A DNA stretch of 64,000 bases from Komagataeibacter medellinensis NBRC 3288 (GCF_000182745.2 NC_016027.1:747001-811000); one strand, 5' to 3'; shown: positions 1-9,061, counted from the first letter of the stretch. Program-made: numbers and translations. Notes: generated by a model not told the origin, from the letters alone.

Positions 1-1
1 C

Positions 2-235
2 CCCGGTAGCAAGGAAGAGCGTGACGAACAGATCGGCAAGCTGGTCTGGATCGGGATTACCGTTTTGGGCACGGTGATCATGGGCATCTTCATGCTGCGC
101 ACGGAACTGCATGCCCTGATATCGGAAAACGAACCCCTGCCGCCTGGCGCATCCGCCCCCGCCATACCGGGCGATGACCAGAGCACCCCGGTCTCCCCCG
201 CAGTAAGGGCTACGCCGAACGGGTCCGCACAGTAG
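2..235 (+). CDS. 3' end of a small single-pass membrane protein (partial)
   Basis: An open frame enters from the left edge and stops at a TAG, giving 77 residues of the C-terminal end. A charged stretch (KEERDEQ) is followed by a hydrophobic segment of about 19 residues (VWIGITVLGTVIMGIFML), then a proline- and alanine-rich tail. This suggests a one-helix membrane protein or the end of a larger one. The last 26 bases overlap the 3' end of lpxB on the opposite strand. I do not recognise the family, and the start lies outside the window. Confidence 0.5.
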   Translation, partial: PGSKEERDEQIGKLVWIGITVLGTVIMGIFMLRTELHALISENEPLPPGASAPAIPGDDQSTPVSPAVRATPNGSAQ

Positions 236-1430
236 TTGCGGCCAGCAGGTCCATGATCTCGTCCGCTGCCGCGCTGGCCGGGTCTACCCCCGGTCCGCGC
301 AGCAGCGTGCGGATATGTTCAAAACCCGTGCGTTGCAGGGCACGGCTGGCAGGATCGCGTAGAAGGCGCACCACAGTGGTGGCCAGCAGGGCGGGCGTGC
401 AGCGTTCCTGCAGCAGTTCGGGCACCAGCCTGTGCCCGCACAGCAGGTTGACCATGGCCACGTACGGCACCCGGATCAGACGCCGCGCCATGGCCGCCGT
501 CAGTGGGTTGACCCGGTAGGTCACCGCCATAGGCACCCCCGCCATGGCCAGTTCCAGCGTAGACGTGCCCGATTTGGTCAGCGCCGCATCGGCCGCGGCA
601 AAGGCATCGTGCTTGTCATGCACATCCGTCACGATAATGGGCTGGACCGGCCATTTCGCGACACCTGCGCGTACGATATCGGCAATGACAGGGGCAACGG
701 GCACGACCGGTACAATATCTGGCATACCCTGTTTTACGATGGCCAGCATCTGACCAAAGACCGGCAGCAGGCGCGGCGCTTCGGACCGGCGGCTACCGGG
801 CATGAGCACCAGCACCGGCGCACCCGGCCCAATGCCGTGCCGTGCGCGGAAGGCCGCGCCCGACCCCGTATCCGCACCGGACTGGAGCACAGGGTGGCCG
901 ACAAAGCGCGCCTCCAGCCCGTGGCGGGCAAAGAATTCCGGCTCGAAGGGCAATAGGCACAGCATCCGTTCCCACAGGCCGGGAAATTCACGTACCCGGT
1001 GCTCACGCCATGCCCAGACCTGCGGGGCCACATAATGCAGGCGCGGAATGGAAAGCGGTGCAATCCGCCGCAGCAGGCGCAGGGTAAAGCCCGGACTGTC
1101 GATGGTAATGACCATATCGGGCCTGCATGCCGTAATATCGGTAACTGCCTGGTCCAGTCGGCGCGAGAGATGGCGCAGGCGGGGCAGTACTTCCATCAGT
1201 CCCATGACAGCAAGGTCACGCAGCGGAAACAGCGAGCGCAACCCCTGCCCCTGCATGCGCTCCCCCCCGATCCCGACAAACCGCACGCCCGGACTGCGTA
1301 CACGCAGGGCTGCCATAAGGCGCGCACCCAGAACATCGCCACTGGCCTCACCGGCCATGATCCATATGGTCGGGGCAGCGCAGGACATGCCGGTTACGGC
1401 AGGCGGAGGACTGGAGGAAGGTTCGATCAT
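210..1430 (-). CDS. lpxB: lipid-A-disaccharide synthase LpxB
   Basis: Glycosyltransferase (GT19 family) that condenses UDP-diacylglucosamine with lipid X to form the lipid A disaccharide at the inner face of the cytoplasmic membrane. The N-terminal signature AGEASGD lies near residues 26-32, followed by FVGIGG and a C-terminal LTKSGTSTLELA segment typical of the nucleotide-sugar site. With the ATG at 1430 the protein has 406 residues, close to the usual 380-400. The frame can be extended to a TTG at 1493, but that adds sequence with no family match. An internal ATG at 1388 is also possible. It is the last gene of a minus-strand run and meets a plus-strand gene tail to tail at its 3' end. A two-hairpin repeat lies upstream, separating it from the pstS-like gene. 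Confidence 0.93.
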   Translation of the reverse strand: MIEPSSSPPPAVTGMSCAAPTIWIMAGEASGDVLGARLMAALRVRSPGVRFVGIGGERMQGQGLRSLFPLRDLAVMGLMEVLPRLRHLSRRLDQAVTDITACRPDMVITIDSPGFTLRLLRRIAPLSIPRLHYVAPQVWAWREHRVREFPGLWERMLCLLPFEPEFFARHGLEARFVGHPVLQSGADTGSGAAFRARHGIGPGAPVLVLMPGSRRSEAPRLLPVFGQMLAIVKQGMPDIVPVVPVAPVIADIVRAGVAKWPVQPIIVTDVHDKHDAFAAADAALTKSGTSTLELAMAGVPMAVTYRVNPLTAAMARRLIRVPYVAMVNLLCGHRLVPELLQERCTPALLATTVVRLLRDPASRALQRTGFEHIRTLLRGPGVDPASAAADEIMDLLAATTVRTRSA

Positions 1431-1500
1431 GCCTGACCGGCTTATCGTGTCGGTGCGGCAAGCGCAAATACTGGCTGAACCGCATACCTGCAAAACATAG

Positions 1501-1580
1501 AAAAGTTTCTGGTGAAGCTTGTTTCAGAAAGCTCCATGGAACGCTGTCTTTTTGAAGAAAGACGGCATCAAGAAACTTTT
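1501..1580. repeat. two-hairpin intergenic repeat, copy A
   Basis: The arms AAAAGTTTCT (1501-1510) and AGAAACTTTT (1571-1580) are perfect inverted repeats. They enclose two smaller hairpins: TGAAGCTT with AAGCTCCA (one mismatch) and GCTGTCTTT with AAAGACGGC (one G-U pair). The order and sequence match copies near 21882, 43092, 50805 and 52907. It lies downstream of the pstS-like gene and upstream of lpxB, both on the minus strand, so it may terminate pstS transcription. Confidence 0.8.
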
Positions 1581-1598
1581 ATTACTTTCCGTGTCCCA

Positions 1599-2648
1599 TT
1601 AATGCGCCAGCATGTCGCGTATGGTTGCACGGATGTCATCAGGCAACAGCACGTAATGCAGGGAAAGCGCTGCTTCTCCCCCATTGCGCATGCTCCAGTC
1701 AAAGAAGGCCCGCACGGCATGGCCCTGCGGCGTGTCGGCCCTGTCCTGCGGCAGCAGGGCGTAGGTGGCGGCCATGATCGGCCATGCACCGGCACCATCA
1801 CCATCAAGCACATCGGCAGCGTGGGTTGCATCCTGCGCCCAGCGGGCCGTCGCTACGGCCCGGCTGAAACTGTCCTGGTCGGCCATGACCCGGTCCCCAT
1901 GGCGGTTGCGTAGTTCGACGACTGGCATGTGGTTACCTGCCGCATAGGCATATTCCACATAGCCTATGCTGCCTTCGGTATTACGTACGGCGGCAGCAAT
2001 GCCATCATTGCCCCGTGCGCCTTCGCCCACCGGCCATTCGATGGAGGTGCCACTACCCTGCTCCTTTGCCCATCGTGGCCAGACGCGGGCAAGATAGGAG
2101 GTAAACACGAACGTGGTGCCGGAGCCATCCGCACGCCGTACGGGGGCGACCGGTATGGCAGGCAGGTCCATGCCGGGGTTTTCGGCCATGATGGCGGGGT
2201 CATTCCACATCGTGATGTCACCGGAATACAGCCGTGCCAGCAGTTCACCCGTCAGGCACAGATGGGCCGCATCCACACCCGGCAGGTTTACCACCACCAC
2301 AATGGCACCCAGCACGGTAGGGAACTGGAGCAGGTTGTTCTGCGCCAGTTGGGCCGCACCCATCGGAGCATCCGATGCCCCAAAATCAACCGTGCGGGCC
2401 TTGACCTGGTTCTGTCCGGCGCCAGAGCCTATGGTCTGGTAATTCAGGCGGATATCCGTCGCATGCGCAACCGCCGCCCCCCACGCCCCATAGATCGGCG
2501 CGCCAAAGCTGGACCCTGCCCCCGTAATTTCGGTGGCATGGGCCAGCGACGGCAGACCCGCCGTGCCCAGCAGCATCGCCAGCACACCGCTCATGCCACG
2601 CCATACCCGCAGGCGGGTGGCGGGGCGGTTAGTTACGCAGGGCGGCAT
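1599..2648 (-). CDS. pstS: PstS-like periplasmic phosphate-binding protein
   Basis: Substrate-binding protein of the PstS family, which captures phosphate in the periplasm for the PstCAB transporter. An arginine-containing N-terminus and a hydrophobic stretch end in a signal peptidase site near LAHA/TEITGAG. The mature protein begins with ITGAGSSFGAPIYGAW and contains YQTIGSGAGQ and DFGASDAPM, the segments that line the phosphate pocket in this family. RADGSGTTFVFTSYL follows. The chosen ATG (2648) gives 349 residues and overlaps the end of pheT by 20 bases. A start at 2594 would still leave a signal peptide. No pstC, pstA, pstB or phoU is nearby, so this is an orphan copy whose transporter must be elsewhere. 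A role other than phosphate import is possible. Confidence 0.85.
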   Translation of the reverse strand: MPPCVTNRPATRLRVWRGMSGVLAMLLGTAGLPSLAHATEITGAGSSFGAPIYGAWGAAVAHATDIRLNYQTIGSGAGQNQVKARTVDFGASDAPMGAAQLAQNNLLQFPTVLGAIVVVVNLPGVDAAHLCLTGELLARLYSGDITMWNDPAIMAENPGMDLPAIPVAPVRRADGSGTTFVFTSYLARVWPRWAKEQGSGTSIEWPVGEGARGNDGIAAAVRNTEGSIGYVEYAYAAGNHMPVVELRNRHGDRVMADQDSFSRAVATARWAQDATHAADVLDGDGAGAWPIMAATYALLPQDRADTPQGHAVRAFFDWSMRNGGEAALSLHYVLLPDDIRATIRDMLAH

Positions 2649-5091
2649 TGCAGCTTTTCTGCGCCGCTGCGAGCACCCGTTCACAGACAGCTTCGATTTC
2701 CGCATCGGTCAGGGTCCTGTCCATTGGCTGAAGGGTTATCTCCACACCCAGCGACTTGTGGCCCGCCGGGATCTTGTCGCCTTCATAAGCATCAAACAGG
2801 CTGACCGCGACAATCAGGTTGCGCTCGGCCCCCTTCACGGCGCGCAACAACTTTTCTGCCGGAACGTCCGCTTCCACCACAAAGGCGAAATCACGCCGCA
2901 GTGGCTGGAACGTGGAAAGTGCCGGCGGCCCCCTGCGCTTGCGCTTGGGTTCGGGCACCATGTCAGGATACAACGTGAATGCACACACCGACACATCAAT
3001 GCCGCGCGCGGCCAACAGGGCGGGATGCAACTGGCCAAAATGACCCAGCACCAGCTTCGGCCCCTGCCGGATCACGCCAGAGCGGCCGGGATGGTAATAG
3101 GACGGGGCATCCGTGGTAATGCCCAGCCCCTCCATCGCAGCCCCCATGGCGGCCAGTCCTGCCAGCGCATCGGCCTTGACCTGCCACAGGTCAACCGGAT
3201 GGGCAGACTGCCCCGGCATGCGCGGCGAATGGCCACTGCGTATCCCGGCGGCCACCAGCTTCTGCCCATCGGGGCCAAAACCGGGCCCGACTTCAAACAG
3301 GCCAAGATCGGGATAGCCACGCGCCGCGTTGCTCTTTACCGCTGCCAGCAGATTGACCAGCGGCGTAGGCCGCATCTGGTCCAGGTCAGCCGCAATGGGA
3401 TTGAGCAGGTGCAGGTCCGTGGGCGTTTCACCAAATTCGGCAGCCTGCTCCTGTGCTACAAACGAAAAGCCTACCGTTTCCAGTAGCCCACGCGCGGCAA
3501 GCTGGCGGCGCAGGCTGGCGACACGGCTCTGCCGCAGAGTGAAGGCTGGCACCGGCACGGCATTACTTACCGGCAAGGACACCGCAGGCACGCTGTCCAG
3601 CCCCCGTAGGCGCAGCACTTCCTCGATCAGGTCCACTTCGGGATCAATCGCCACCGCCCCTTCGGCTGCGGCCTGCGCGCGGGCGGCTGGCAGATCAGGC
3701 TTCTGGTCCAGCAGCATGGGCGTTGCAATGTCATTGCGCCATGAGGGCACATCCACCACAACATGCCGCGCATCGCACTCGCGTATCTTGAAACCCAGAC
3801 CTTCCAGCAGGTGCACGGCATGGTCGGGTTCTTCCACCAGTCCGCCCAGCGTTTCCAGACGGGCGAATTCCAGATGCGCCTGCCGCTGCCATGCCGGTTC
3901 AGCCCCGGCGGAAACCACGCTGCCCGCTTCCCCGCCACACAGGTCAAGGATCATGCGCGTAGCGGCTTCCAGCGCCGCAGGCGGCAGGGCCTGATCCACA
4001 CCGCGCTCGAAGCGCTGGCGGGCATCGGAATGCAGGTTGTGCCGCCGCCCCGACAGGGCAATGATCACCGGATCGAACAGCGCGCATTCCACGAATACAT
4101 CCGTGGTGTCATCGCTGACACCGCTTTCCGCCCCGCCCATGATACCAGCCAGCGACTGCACGCCGCGCCCGTCGGCAATCACGCAGTCATCGGGCGTCAT
4201 GACGTGCTCGCTACCATCCAGAGCGGTAAAGGTCTCGCCCGCCCCGCGGCAGATGGTCAGTTCCGAACCCATCAGTTTGCCCACGTCGAACACGTGCAGC
4301 GGACGGCCAAGATCGAAGGCAAAGAAATTGGTGATGTCCACCAGGGCCGAAACCGGGCGCATGCCCACGGATTCCAGCCTCTGCTTCAGCCATTCCGGGC
4401 TGGGGCCGTTCTTCACGCCACGAATGACACGCCCCAGCACCCACGGGCAGGCTTCAGGGAAGGTGATGCGCCAGTTGATGGGGGTGTCAAAATGCCCTTC
4501 CACCGTTTCCGCTCGCCACGGCCTGAGCTTGCCAAGCCCCGCCGCCGCAAGGTCACGCGCCACACCCCGCACCGCCAGCGCGTCGCCACGGTTGGGGGTG
4601 ATTGCAATATCGATGACCGGGTCATCCAGTTTGGCAAACAGGGGATAGGACTGGCCTGGCGCGGTGCCTTCGGGCAGTTCGGCAATGCCTTCACTTTCCT
4701 CGCCCAGTCCCAGTTCACGCAGCGAGCACAGCATGCCGCCACTGGCCTCGCCACGCAGCTTGCCAGCCTTGATGGTGATGCCACTGGCGGGAATATAGGT
4801 GCCGGGCGGGGCAAAGATCACATGCAGGCCCGCACGCGCGTTGGGTGCGCCGCACACGACCTGCACACGCTCGAACCCCTCACCCGCATCGACCTGGCAT
4901 ACGCGCAGGCGGTCGGCATTGGGGTGCTGGACCGCTTCGATGATGCGGGCTGTGCGGAAGGATGCAAGGGATGCGCCGGGGTCTTCAACGCCCTCGACTT
5001 CCAGCCCGATGGTGTTCAGTGTGGCGCAGATTTCTTCCACCGTCGCCGTGGTTTCGAGATGCGCGCGCAGCCATGACAGGGAGAACTTCAT
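2629..5091 (-). CDS. pheT: phenylalanine--tRNA ligase beta subunit
   Basis: Beta subunit of the alpha2-beta2 phenylalanyl-tRNA synthetase, which charges tRNA-Phe in the cytoplasm. The 820 residues have the full bacterial layout. The N-terminal start MKFSLSWLRAHL is followed by a tRNA-binding OB fold (about 40-150, with VQVVCGAPNARAG), then B3/B4 editing and B5 domains. A catalytic-like core and a C-terminal ferredoxin-fold anticodon-binding domain (LSTFQPLRRDFAFVVE onward) complete it. It begins 3 bases after pheS ends, so the two are co-transcribed. Its 3' end overlaps the start of the pstS-like gene. Confidence 0.97.
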   Translation of the reverse strand: MKFSLSWLRAHLETTATVEEICATLNTIGLEVEGVEDPGASLASFRTARIIEAVQHPNADRLRVCQVDAGEGFERVQVVCGAPNARAGLHVIFAPPGTYIPASGITIKAGKLRGEASGGMLCSLRELGLGEESEGIAELPEGTAPGQSYPLFAKLDDPVIDIAITPNRGDALAVRGVARDLAAAGLGKLRPWRAETVEGHFDTPINWRITFPEACPWVLGRVIRGVKNGPSPEWLKQRLESVGMRPVSALVDITNFFAFDLGRPLHVFDVGKLMGSELTICRGAGETFTALDGSEHVMTPDDCVIADGRGVQSLAGIMGGAESGVSDDTTDVFVECALFDPVIIALSGRRHNLHSDARQRFERGVDQALPPAALEAATRMILDLCGGEAGSVVSAGAEPAWQRQAHLEFARLETLGGLVEEPDHAVHLLEGLGFKIRECDARHVVVDVPSWRNDIATPMLLDQKPDLPAARAQAAAEGAVAIDPEVDLIEEVLRLRGLDSVPAVSLPVSNAVPVPAFTLRQSRVASLRRQLAARGLLETVGFSFVAQEQAAEFGETPTDLHLLNPIAADLDQMRPTPLVNLLAAVKSNAARGYPDLGLFEVGPGFGPDGQKLVAAGIRSGHSPRMPGQSAHPVDLWQVKADALAGLAAMGAAMEGLGITTDAPSYYHPGRSGVIRQGPKLVLGHFGQLHPALLAARGIDVSVCAFTLYPDMVPEPKRKRRGPPALSTFQPLRRDFAFVVEADVPAEKLLRAVKGAERNLIVAVSLFDAYEGDKIPAGHKSLGVEITLQPMDRTLTDAEIEAVCERVLAAAQKSCNAALRN

Positions 5092-5094
5092 CGA

Positions 5095-6165
5095 TCACAG
5101 ACCTTCGTGCAACAGGGCGGGAGACAGGGGATTTGTGCCGTAATGGCGCAGCCAGCGGACATCGCTTTCATAAAACGACCGCAGGTCGGGAATACCGTGG
5201 CGCAGCATGGTCAGGCGCTCGATCCCCATGCCAAAGGCAAAGCCCTGCCATTCCCGCGCATCCAGGCCGCAATTGGCCAGCACACGGGGGTGAACCATGC
5301 CGGCACCCAGCACTTCCAGCCAGTCATCGCCCGCGCCGATCTGCCCGGTCCTGCGCGACCAGCCGATATCAATTTCCATGGATGGCTCGGTAAAGGGAAA
5401 ATAGGATGCGCGGAAGCGCACCGGCAGGTCCGGCATCTGGAAAAAAGCGCGCAGGAAGTCCGACAGGCACCCCTTCAGGTGGCCCAGCGTAATGCCCTTC
5501 TCGATCACCAGTCCCTCGCACTGATGGAACATGGGCGAATGGGTGGCATCATGGTCGGCGCGATAGGTACGGCCGGGGGCGATGATGCGGATGGGCGGCT
5601 CATGCCCCAGCATGGTGCGGATCTGCACACCCGATGTCTGGGTGCGCAACACGCGTTCGGGCTGGCCCTCGGCCTCGGCCGGCAGGTAGAACGTGTCCTG
5701 ATCCGTGCGGGCGGGATGGTGCGCGGGCGTATTCAGGGCCGAGAAGTTGTGCCAGTCGCTCTCGATATCCGGGCCTTCGGCGATCTGAAACCCCATTGCA
5801 CCGAAAATGGCGGCCATTTCCTCGATCGTACGGGTAATGGGGTGCAGGGCGCCATCCGCTTCCGGCGCACAGGGCAGTGTCACGTCCACGCGCTCGGCTG
5901 TCAGACGGGCGTTCAGGGCAGCCGCCTCAAGTTCCTGTCCACGCGCCTCGATCAGGCGGGTCAACTCGTCACGCAGGCGGTTCAGCGCCGCGCCCCGCGT
6001 ACGCCGCTCATCTGGCGTCATGCGGCCAAGCTGCTTGAGGAGTGCGGTCAGACTGCCCGACTTACCCAGCGTGCCCACGCGCACTGCATCCCACGCGCGC
6101 TGGTCGGTCGCGGCAGCGAGTGCCTGAACTGTCTGTTCCCTCAGGGTTTCGAGATCGTCACTCAT
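5095..6165 (-). CDS. pheS: phenylalanine--tRNA ligase alpha subunit
   Basis: Catalytic alpha subunit of phenylalanyl-tRNA synthetase. It has an N-terminal coiled-coil region that contacts tRNA, and the class II core. Motif 2 is seen around FRASYFPFTEPSMEIDIGW and motif 3 near GFAFGMGIERL; THSPMFHQCEGLVIE is also typical. The start at 6165 (MSDDLETLR) gives 356 residues, the normal length, and has GAGG upstream. The open frame runs further to 6234 without support. A hairpin terminator stands between it and rplT, so pheST may have its own promoter or an attenuated read-through from rpmI-rplT. Confidence 0.97.
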   Translation of the reverse strand: MSDDLETLREQTVQALAAATDQRAWDAVRVGTLGKSGSLTALLKQLGRMTPDERRTRGAALNRLRDELTRLIEARGQELEAAALNARLTAERVDVTLPCAPEADGALHPITRTIEEMAAIFGAMGFQIAEGPDIESDWHNFSALNTPAHHPARTDQDTFYLPAEAEGQPERVLRTQTSGVQIRTMLGHEPPIRIIAPGRTYRADHDATHSPMFHQCEGLVIEKGITLGHLKGCLSDFLRAFFQMPDLPVRFRASYFPFTEPSMEIDIGWSRRTGQIGAGDDWLEVLGAGMVHPRVLANCGLDAREWQGFAFGMGIERLTMLRHGIPDLRSFYESDVRWLRHYGTNPLSPALLHEGL

Positions 6166-6281
6166 AGCACCTCGCACAGGCTCACGTCGGGCGGCTGGCA
6201 AGAGGTATCTACCGGCGGGCCAGACCCGGCGCATGGAATAGTGGCCGCCACCGGCAATCGGTGCGGCACGGGCATTGCATT

Positions 6282-6319
6282 AAAAACAAAACGGGCCGCC
6301 CGAAGGGACGACCCGTTTC
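6282..6319 (-). terminator. intrinsic terminator after rplT, or attenuator before pheST
   Basis: On the minus strand, AAACGGG (revcomp of 6312-6318) pairs with CCCGTTT (revcomp of 6289-6295) through a partly paired stem with a small loop. It is followed directly by TTTTGTTTTTAA, a good U tract. It sits 35 bases past the rplT stop and about 120 bases before pheS, so it could end the ribosomal mRNA or control read-through into pheST. No leader peptide rich in Phe codons was seen. Confidence 0.7.
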
Positions 6320-6353
6320 GTGGACCTGTCGCCACGCGGGCGCGGGACAGGGG

Positions 6354-6710
6354 TCAGGCCAGAGCGGCCTGCGCCTTCTTCACGATTTCAGCAAAGGTTG
6401 CTGCATCGTCATAGGCAATGGCGGCGAGGACCTTGCGGTCGATCTCGATGCCAGCCTTGTCCAGACCGTTGATGAAACGGCTGTAGGTCAGGCCATGTTC
6501 ACGCACTGCCGCGTTGATACGCTGGATCCACAGGGCGCGGAATTCGCGCTTCTTGTTCCGGCGGTCACGGTAGGCATACTGAAGCGACTTTTCCAGACGT
6601 TCCAGCGCAATGCGGTAGTTGGTGGAGGAACGGCCCCGGAAACCCTTGGAGGCTGCGAGAACTTTCTTGTGGCGGGCAAGCGTCGTTACGCCGCGTTTCA
6701 CACGTGCCAT
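6354..6710 (-). CDS. rplT: 50S ribosomal protein bL20
   Basis: Ribosomal protein bL20 (118 residues), which binds 23S rRNA and is needed for early assembly of the large subunit. The start [16 protein letters not shown] and the segments [14 protein letters not shown] and [20 protein letters not shown] are nearly invariant in the family. It follows rpmI by 14 bases. In other bacteria L20 represses its own operon by binding the leader mRNA; the roughly 100-base leader before rpmI could serve that role, but I could not confirm a binding structure. Confidence 0.98.
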   Translation of the reverse strand: MARVKRGVTTLARHKKVLAASKGFRGRSSTNYRIALERLEKSLQYAYRDRRNKKREFRALWIQRINAAVREHGLTYSRFINGLDKAGIEIDRKVLAAIAYDDAATFAEIVKKAQAALA

Positions 6711-6724
6711 ATCTCAGGTGCTCC

Positions 6725-6928
6725 TTATGCCAGACCGTAGGGGGCCCACTGTTTTACAGTGCGACCGTCCATTTCCGTCAGCACCTGCGAACCACGGTTC
6801 GTGCGCTTCATCTTCTGCGAGCGGTTGATCAGGCCGTGGCGCTTGTTGCCGGGACCTGCCAGCACCTTGCCAGTGGCGGTGATCTTGAACCGCTTCTTGA
6901 CCGATGACTTGGTCTTCATCTTGGGCAT
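6725..6928 (-). CDS. rpmI: 50S ribosomal protein bL35
   Basis: Ribosomal protein bL35, 67 residues. It begins [20 protein letters not shown] and contains KRHGLINRS, both typical. The ATG at 6928 has a strong AGGAGA Shine-Dalgarno sequence 5 bases upstream; longer forms of the frame have no family match. It is first in an rpmI-rplT unit. infC, the usual upstream partner in many bacteria, is absent: a divergent SDR gene lies upstream instead. Confidence 0.97.
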   Translation of the reverse strand: MPKMKTKSSVKKRFKITATGKVLAGPGNKRHGLINRSQKMKRTNRGSQVLTEMDGRTVKQWAPYGLA

Positions 6929-7039
6929 TTTCTTCTCCTGAATATCTGGTGCCCGTGTTTCTGCCTGCCGTTTGGGGCAGACGTAAACACTCCATTGCGG
7001 CCGGGCATGCCCTACAGGCCCGGACGCGCGAACAGGCAG

Positions 7040-7068
7040 GCTATAGACAACCCGCACCCTGCGATCAA
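7040..7068 (-). promoter_or_regulatory. sigma-70-type promoter for rpmI-rplT
   Basis: On the minus strand TTGATC (7063-7068) and TATAGC (7040-7045) are separated by exactly 17 bases. Transcription would begin near 7033 and give a leader of about 105 nt before rpmI. Confidence 0.5.
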
Positions 7069-7152
7069 GTCCCTTCGCACGCATGCATGCGCTTTCCCCC
7101 ACCGGCGTGCTGCTATAGGGGGAAAGGCAGGTTGAAAACAGGAGAGAATACA

Positions 7153-7881
7153 ATGACACAACGCGTAGCCTACGTTACCGGCGGTAGCCGCGGCATTGGC
7201 GCCGCCATTGCGAAATCACTGGCTCAGGATGGCTACGACATCGCCATTTCCTATGCCCGCAACGAACAGGCGGCACAGAAAACGGTTGATGAGGTCAAGG
7301 CACTGGGCCGCCGGGCCATGGCCATCCGCTGTGATGGCGAAGGCAGCGGCAACCGTGCCGCCATCCAGCGCGTGGTGGCCGGGATGGGGCGCATCGACGC
7401 CCTGGTCTGCAACGCCGGCATCTATCCCTATGGCGACGTGACCGAGATGACGGACACGCAGGTCGATGCGGTGCTGGGCCTGAACGTGCGCGCCGTCATG
7501 ATCGAAACCATCGAGGCCACGCGCCACATGACGCAGGGGGGGCGCATCATCCTGATCGGATCGACCTTTGCAGACCGCTCCCCCTTTCCCGGCATTTCAC
7601 TGTATTCGGCGTCCAAATCGGCGCTCAACGGCTTTGCACGGGGTGCAGCACGTGACCTTGGCCCGCGCGGCATCACCATCAACGTGGTCCAGCCCGGCCC
7701 GATCGATACCGACATGAACCCCGCCACCGGCGCTGCCGCCGACATGCTACGCAGCTTCATGTGCCACAAGGAATACGGCAAGGTGAGCGACATCGCATCC
7801 GTGGTGTCATTCCTGGCCAGCCCACAGGCCAGCTTCATCACCGGGTCGGCACTGACCACCGATGGTGGCCTTGCAGCCTGA
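7153..7881 (+). CDS. SDR-family oxidoreductase
   Basis: Classical short-chain dehydrogenase/reductase of 242 residues, probably NAD(P)H-dependent and cytosolic. The cofactor motif TGGSRGIG is at 9-16, NAG at 87-89, the catalytic serine at about 137, and Tyr151 with Lys155 in [13 protein letters not shown] follows the catalytic block as in 3-oxoacyl-ACP-reductase-like SDRs. The ATG at 7153 has AGGAGAG upstream. The substrate cannot be read from sequence; FabG-like or sugar/alcohol dehydrogenases are both possible. It diverges from rpmI, and an 8-bp stem-loop follows its stop. Confidence 0.9.
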   Translation: MTQRVAYVTGGSRGIGAAIAKSLAQDGYDIAISYARNEQAAQKTVDEVKALGRRAMAIRCDGEGSGNRAAIQRVVAGMGRIDALVCNAGIYPYGDVTEMTDTQVDAVLGLNVRAVMIETIEATRHMTQGGRIILIGSTFADRSPFPGISLYSASKSALNGFARGAARDLGPRGITINVVQPGPIDTDMNPATGAAADMLRSFMCHKEYGKVSDIASVVSFLASPQASFITGSALTTDGGLAA

Positions 7882-7889
7882 TGCCTGGC

Positions 7890-7916
7890 GCGCGGGTGGC
7901 GGCACGCTACCCGCGC
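7890..7916 (+). terminator. stem-loop after the SDR gene
   Basis: GCGCGGGT (7890-7897) and ACCCGCGC (7909-7916) form a perfect 8-bp stem with an 11-nt loop just after the stop codon. There is no U tract, so it may be a weak or Rho-assisted terminator. Confidence 0.4.
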
Positions 7917-8047
7917 AACAATGGCAGATCATGCTTGAGAAGACTGTCCACTCAACCACAAAGGCGGCATGACGCACCTGAACCTGCTCACACGACCGTT
8001 TAGTCCAAATCCCCAGAACATGAACCGTATAAGGCATAAGGTAGCAG

Positions 8048-8608
8048 ATGCCAGAGCTGGAAGATTTGAAGGCACTGCTTCAGGCATATGAACCCGTCAT
8101 CTTTGATGATGAGGATACTTATTTCGATTAAGAAGATGAAGAAATCGGAGAATCGCCTCCGCGCGACGACTTCGTTCGGGTTAACGTATTCCCGGAACAT
8201 TACAGGCTGCCCGAACACAAGCGCAGCAGCATGCCGGACCCTTATGCGTCCGTGCGCAGGCTGGAGCCACCCTCCTCCTGCATATGTCCAAGGACATCCG
8301 CGCCCACATCCATCCAGTCGAACAGGGCCGCCACACCATCGAGGCCACGGCGCATGGCCGACCTGAAACGACTGGAATGAGACATCACGGATGGCGCACA
8401 ACCTGCGCTATTGGTGGGGTACCGGGTTCGAGCAAATCCACCGCCACCCGACTTCACTACCAGACGCCGGGTTACGCGGTCATGACCATCAATGTGAGCG
8501 TCATGTCCGAATTCACTATCCCTGACCGGCACTCACCATATCTTTGGCGATGCCGAACTCTGCGCCATCGTGGAATGTCTGGTCATGACAGGCGTGGCCA
8601 ATGCGTGA
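8048..8608 (+). pseudogene. decayed open frame with at least four in-frame stops
   Basis: From the ATG at 8048 one frame keeps protein-like segments across stop codons at 8129, 8378, 8483 and 8495, and ends at 8606-8608. The segments include an acidic stretch (DDEDTYFD, stop, EDEEIGE), then DDFVRVNVFPEHYRLPEHK, MADLKRLE (stop) ITDGAQPALLVGYRV, and finally HHIFGDAELCAIVECLVMTG. A shift to another frame around 8270-8400 also reads plausibly (LLLHMSKDIRAHIHPVEQG). I do not recognise the ancestral family. The low GC and interrupted frame suggest a gene in decay. It could also be non-coding sequence that reads well by chance. Confidence 0.35.
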
Positions 8609-9061
8609 ATCATCCTTGATCAAGTGGACAAGCCCCCAAGAATGGGCGCCACGGCAGCGTGCAGGATGCCCTGCTCCCGCTGCCTGACATGCGGGCATTC
8701 CAACTGAAAAGGCCAGAATAGCATCCATTTCCGCCACACTCGCAAACGGGCGGTTACATTACCAGATTAATGCTTTCATGACCGAAATGCAGATCAGCGG
8801 TAAACCATGCTGCCATGTAACACAGAGCCAGCACGAACCATGACCGGCCCGACATCCCATCCGACCGCCCTTTTCATGACCGCATGAGTGCACACCCCTC
8901 CATCATGTCCTGATACTGTCCGGTATCGGGATGGCAGAGTTTGGCCACGACCCCACCATCAGAATGGACATGCAAAAGCCCGCCTGTGCAGTGCCTTATG
9001 CAAATATCTTGCACAGAAACCTGACCAGCGAGACAATTCAATCAATAATTTAGGGATAAAG
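8609..9061. other. low-GC stretch without a recognisable gene
   Basis: About 450 bases between the decayed frame and tRNA-Gln. Single lines of sequence fall to roughly 37-43% G+C, against about 65% in neighbouring genes. Only short frames are present (for example 40 codons from 8931), with no family resemblance and no clear ribosome binding site. Being next to the 3' end of a tRNA gene, it could be what remains of an integrated element, but no integrase or duplicated tRNA end was seen. Confidence 0.5.

Noticed and set aside
8412-8450. GGGTTCGAGC with CCACCGCCA, resembling the 3' half of a tRNA
   Set aside because: The T-loop and stem do not pair properly and no other tRNA arms are present. 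It does not match the tRNA-Gln 3' end, so it is not an attachment-site duplicate.
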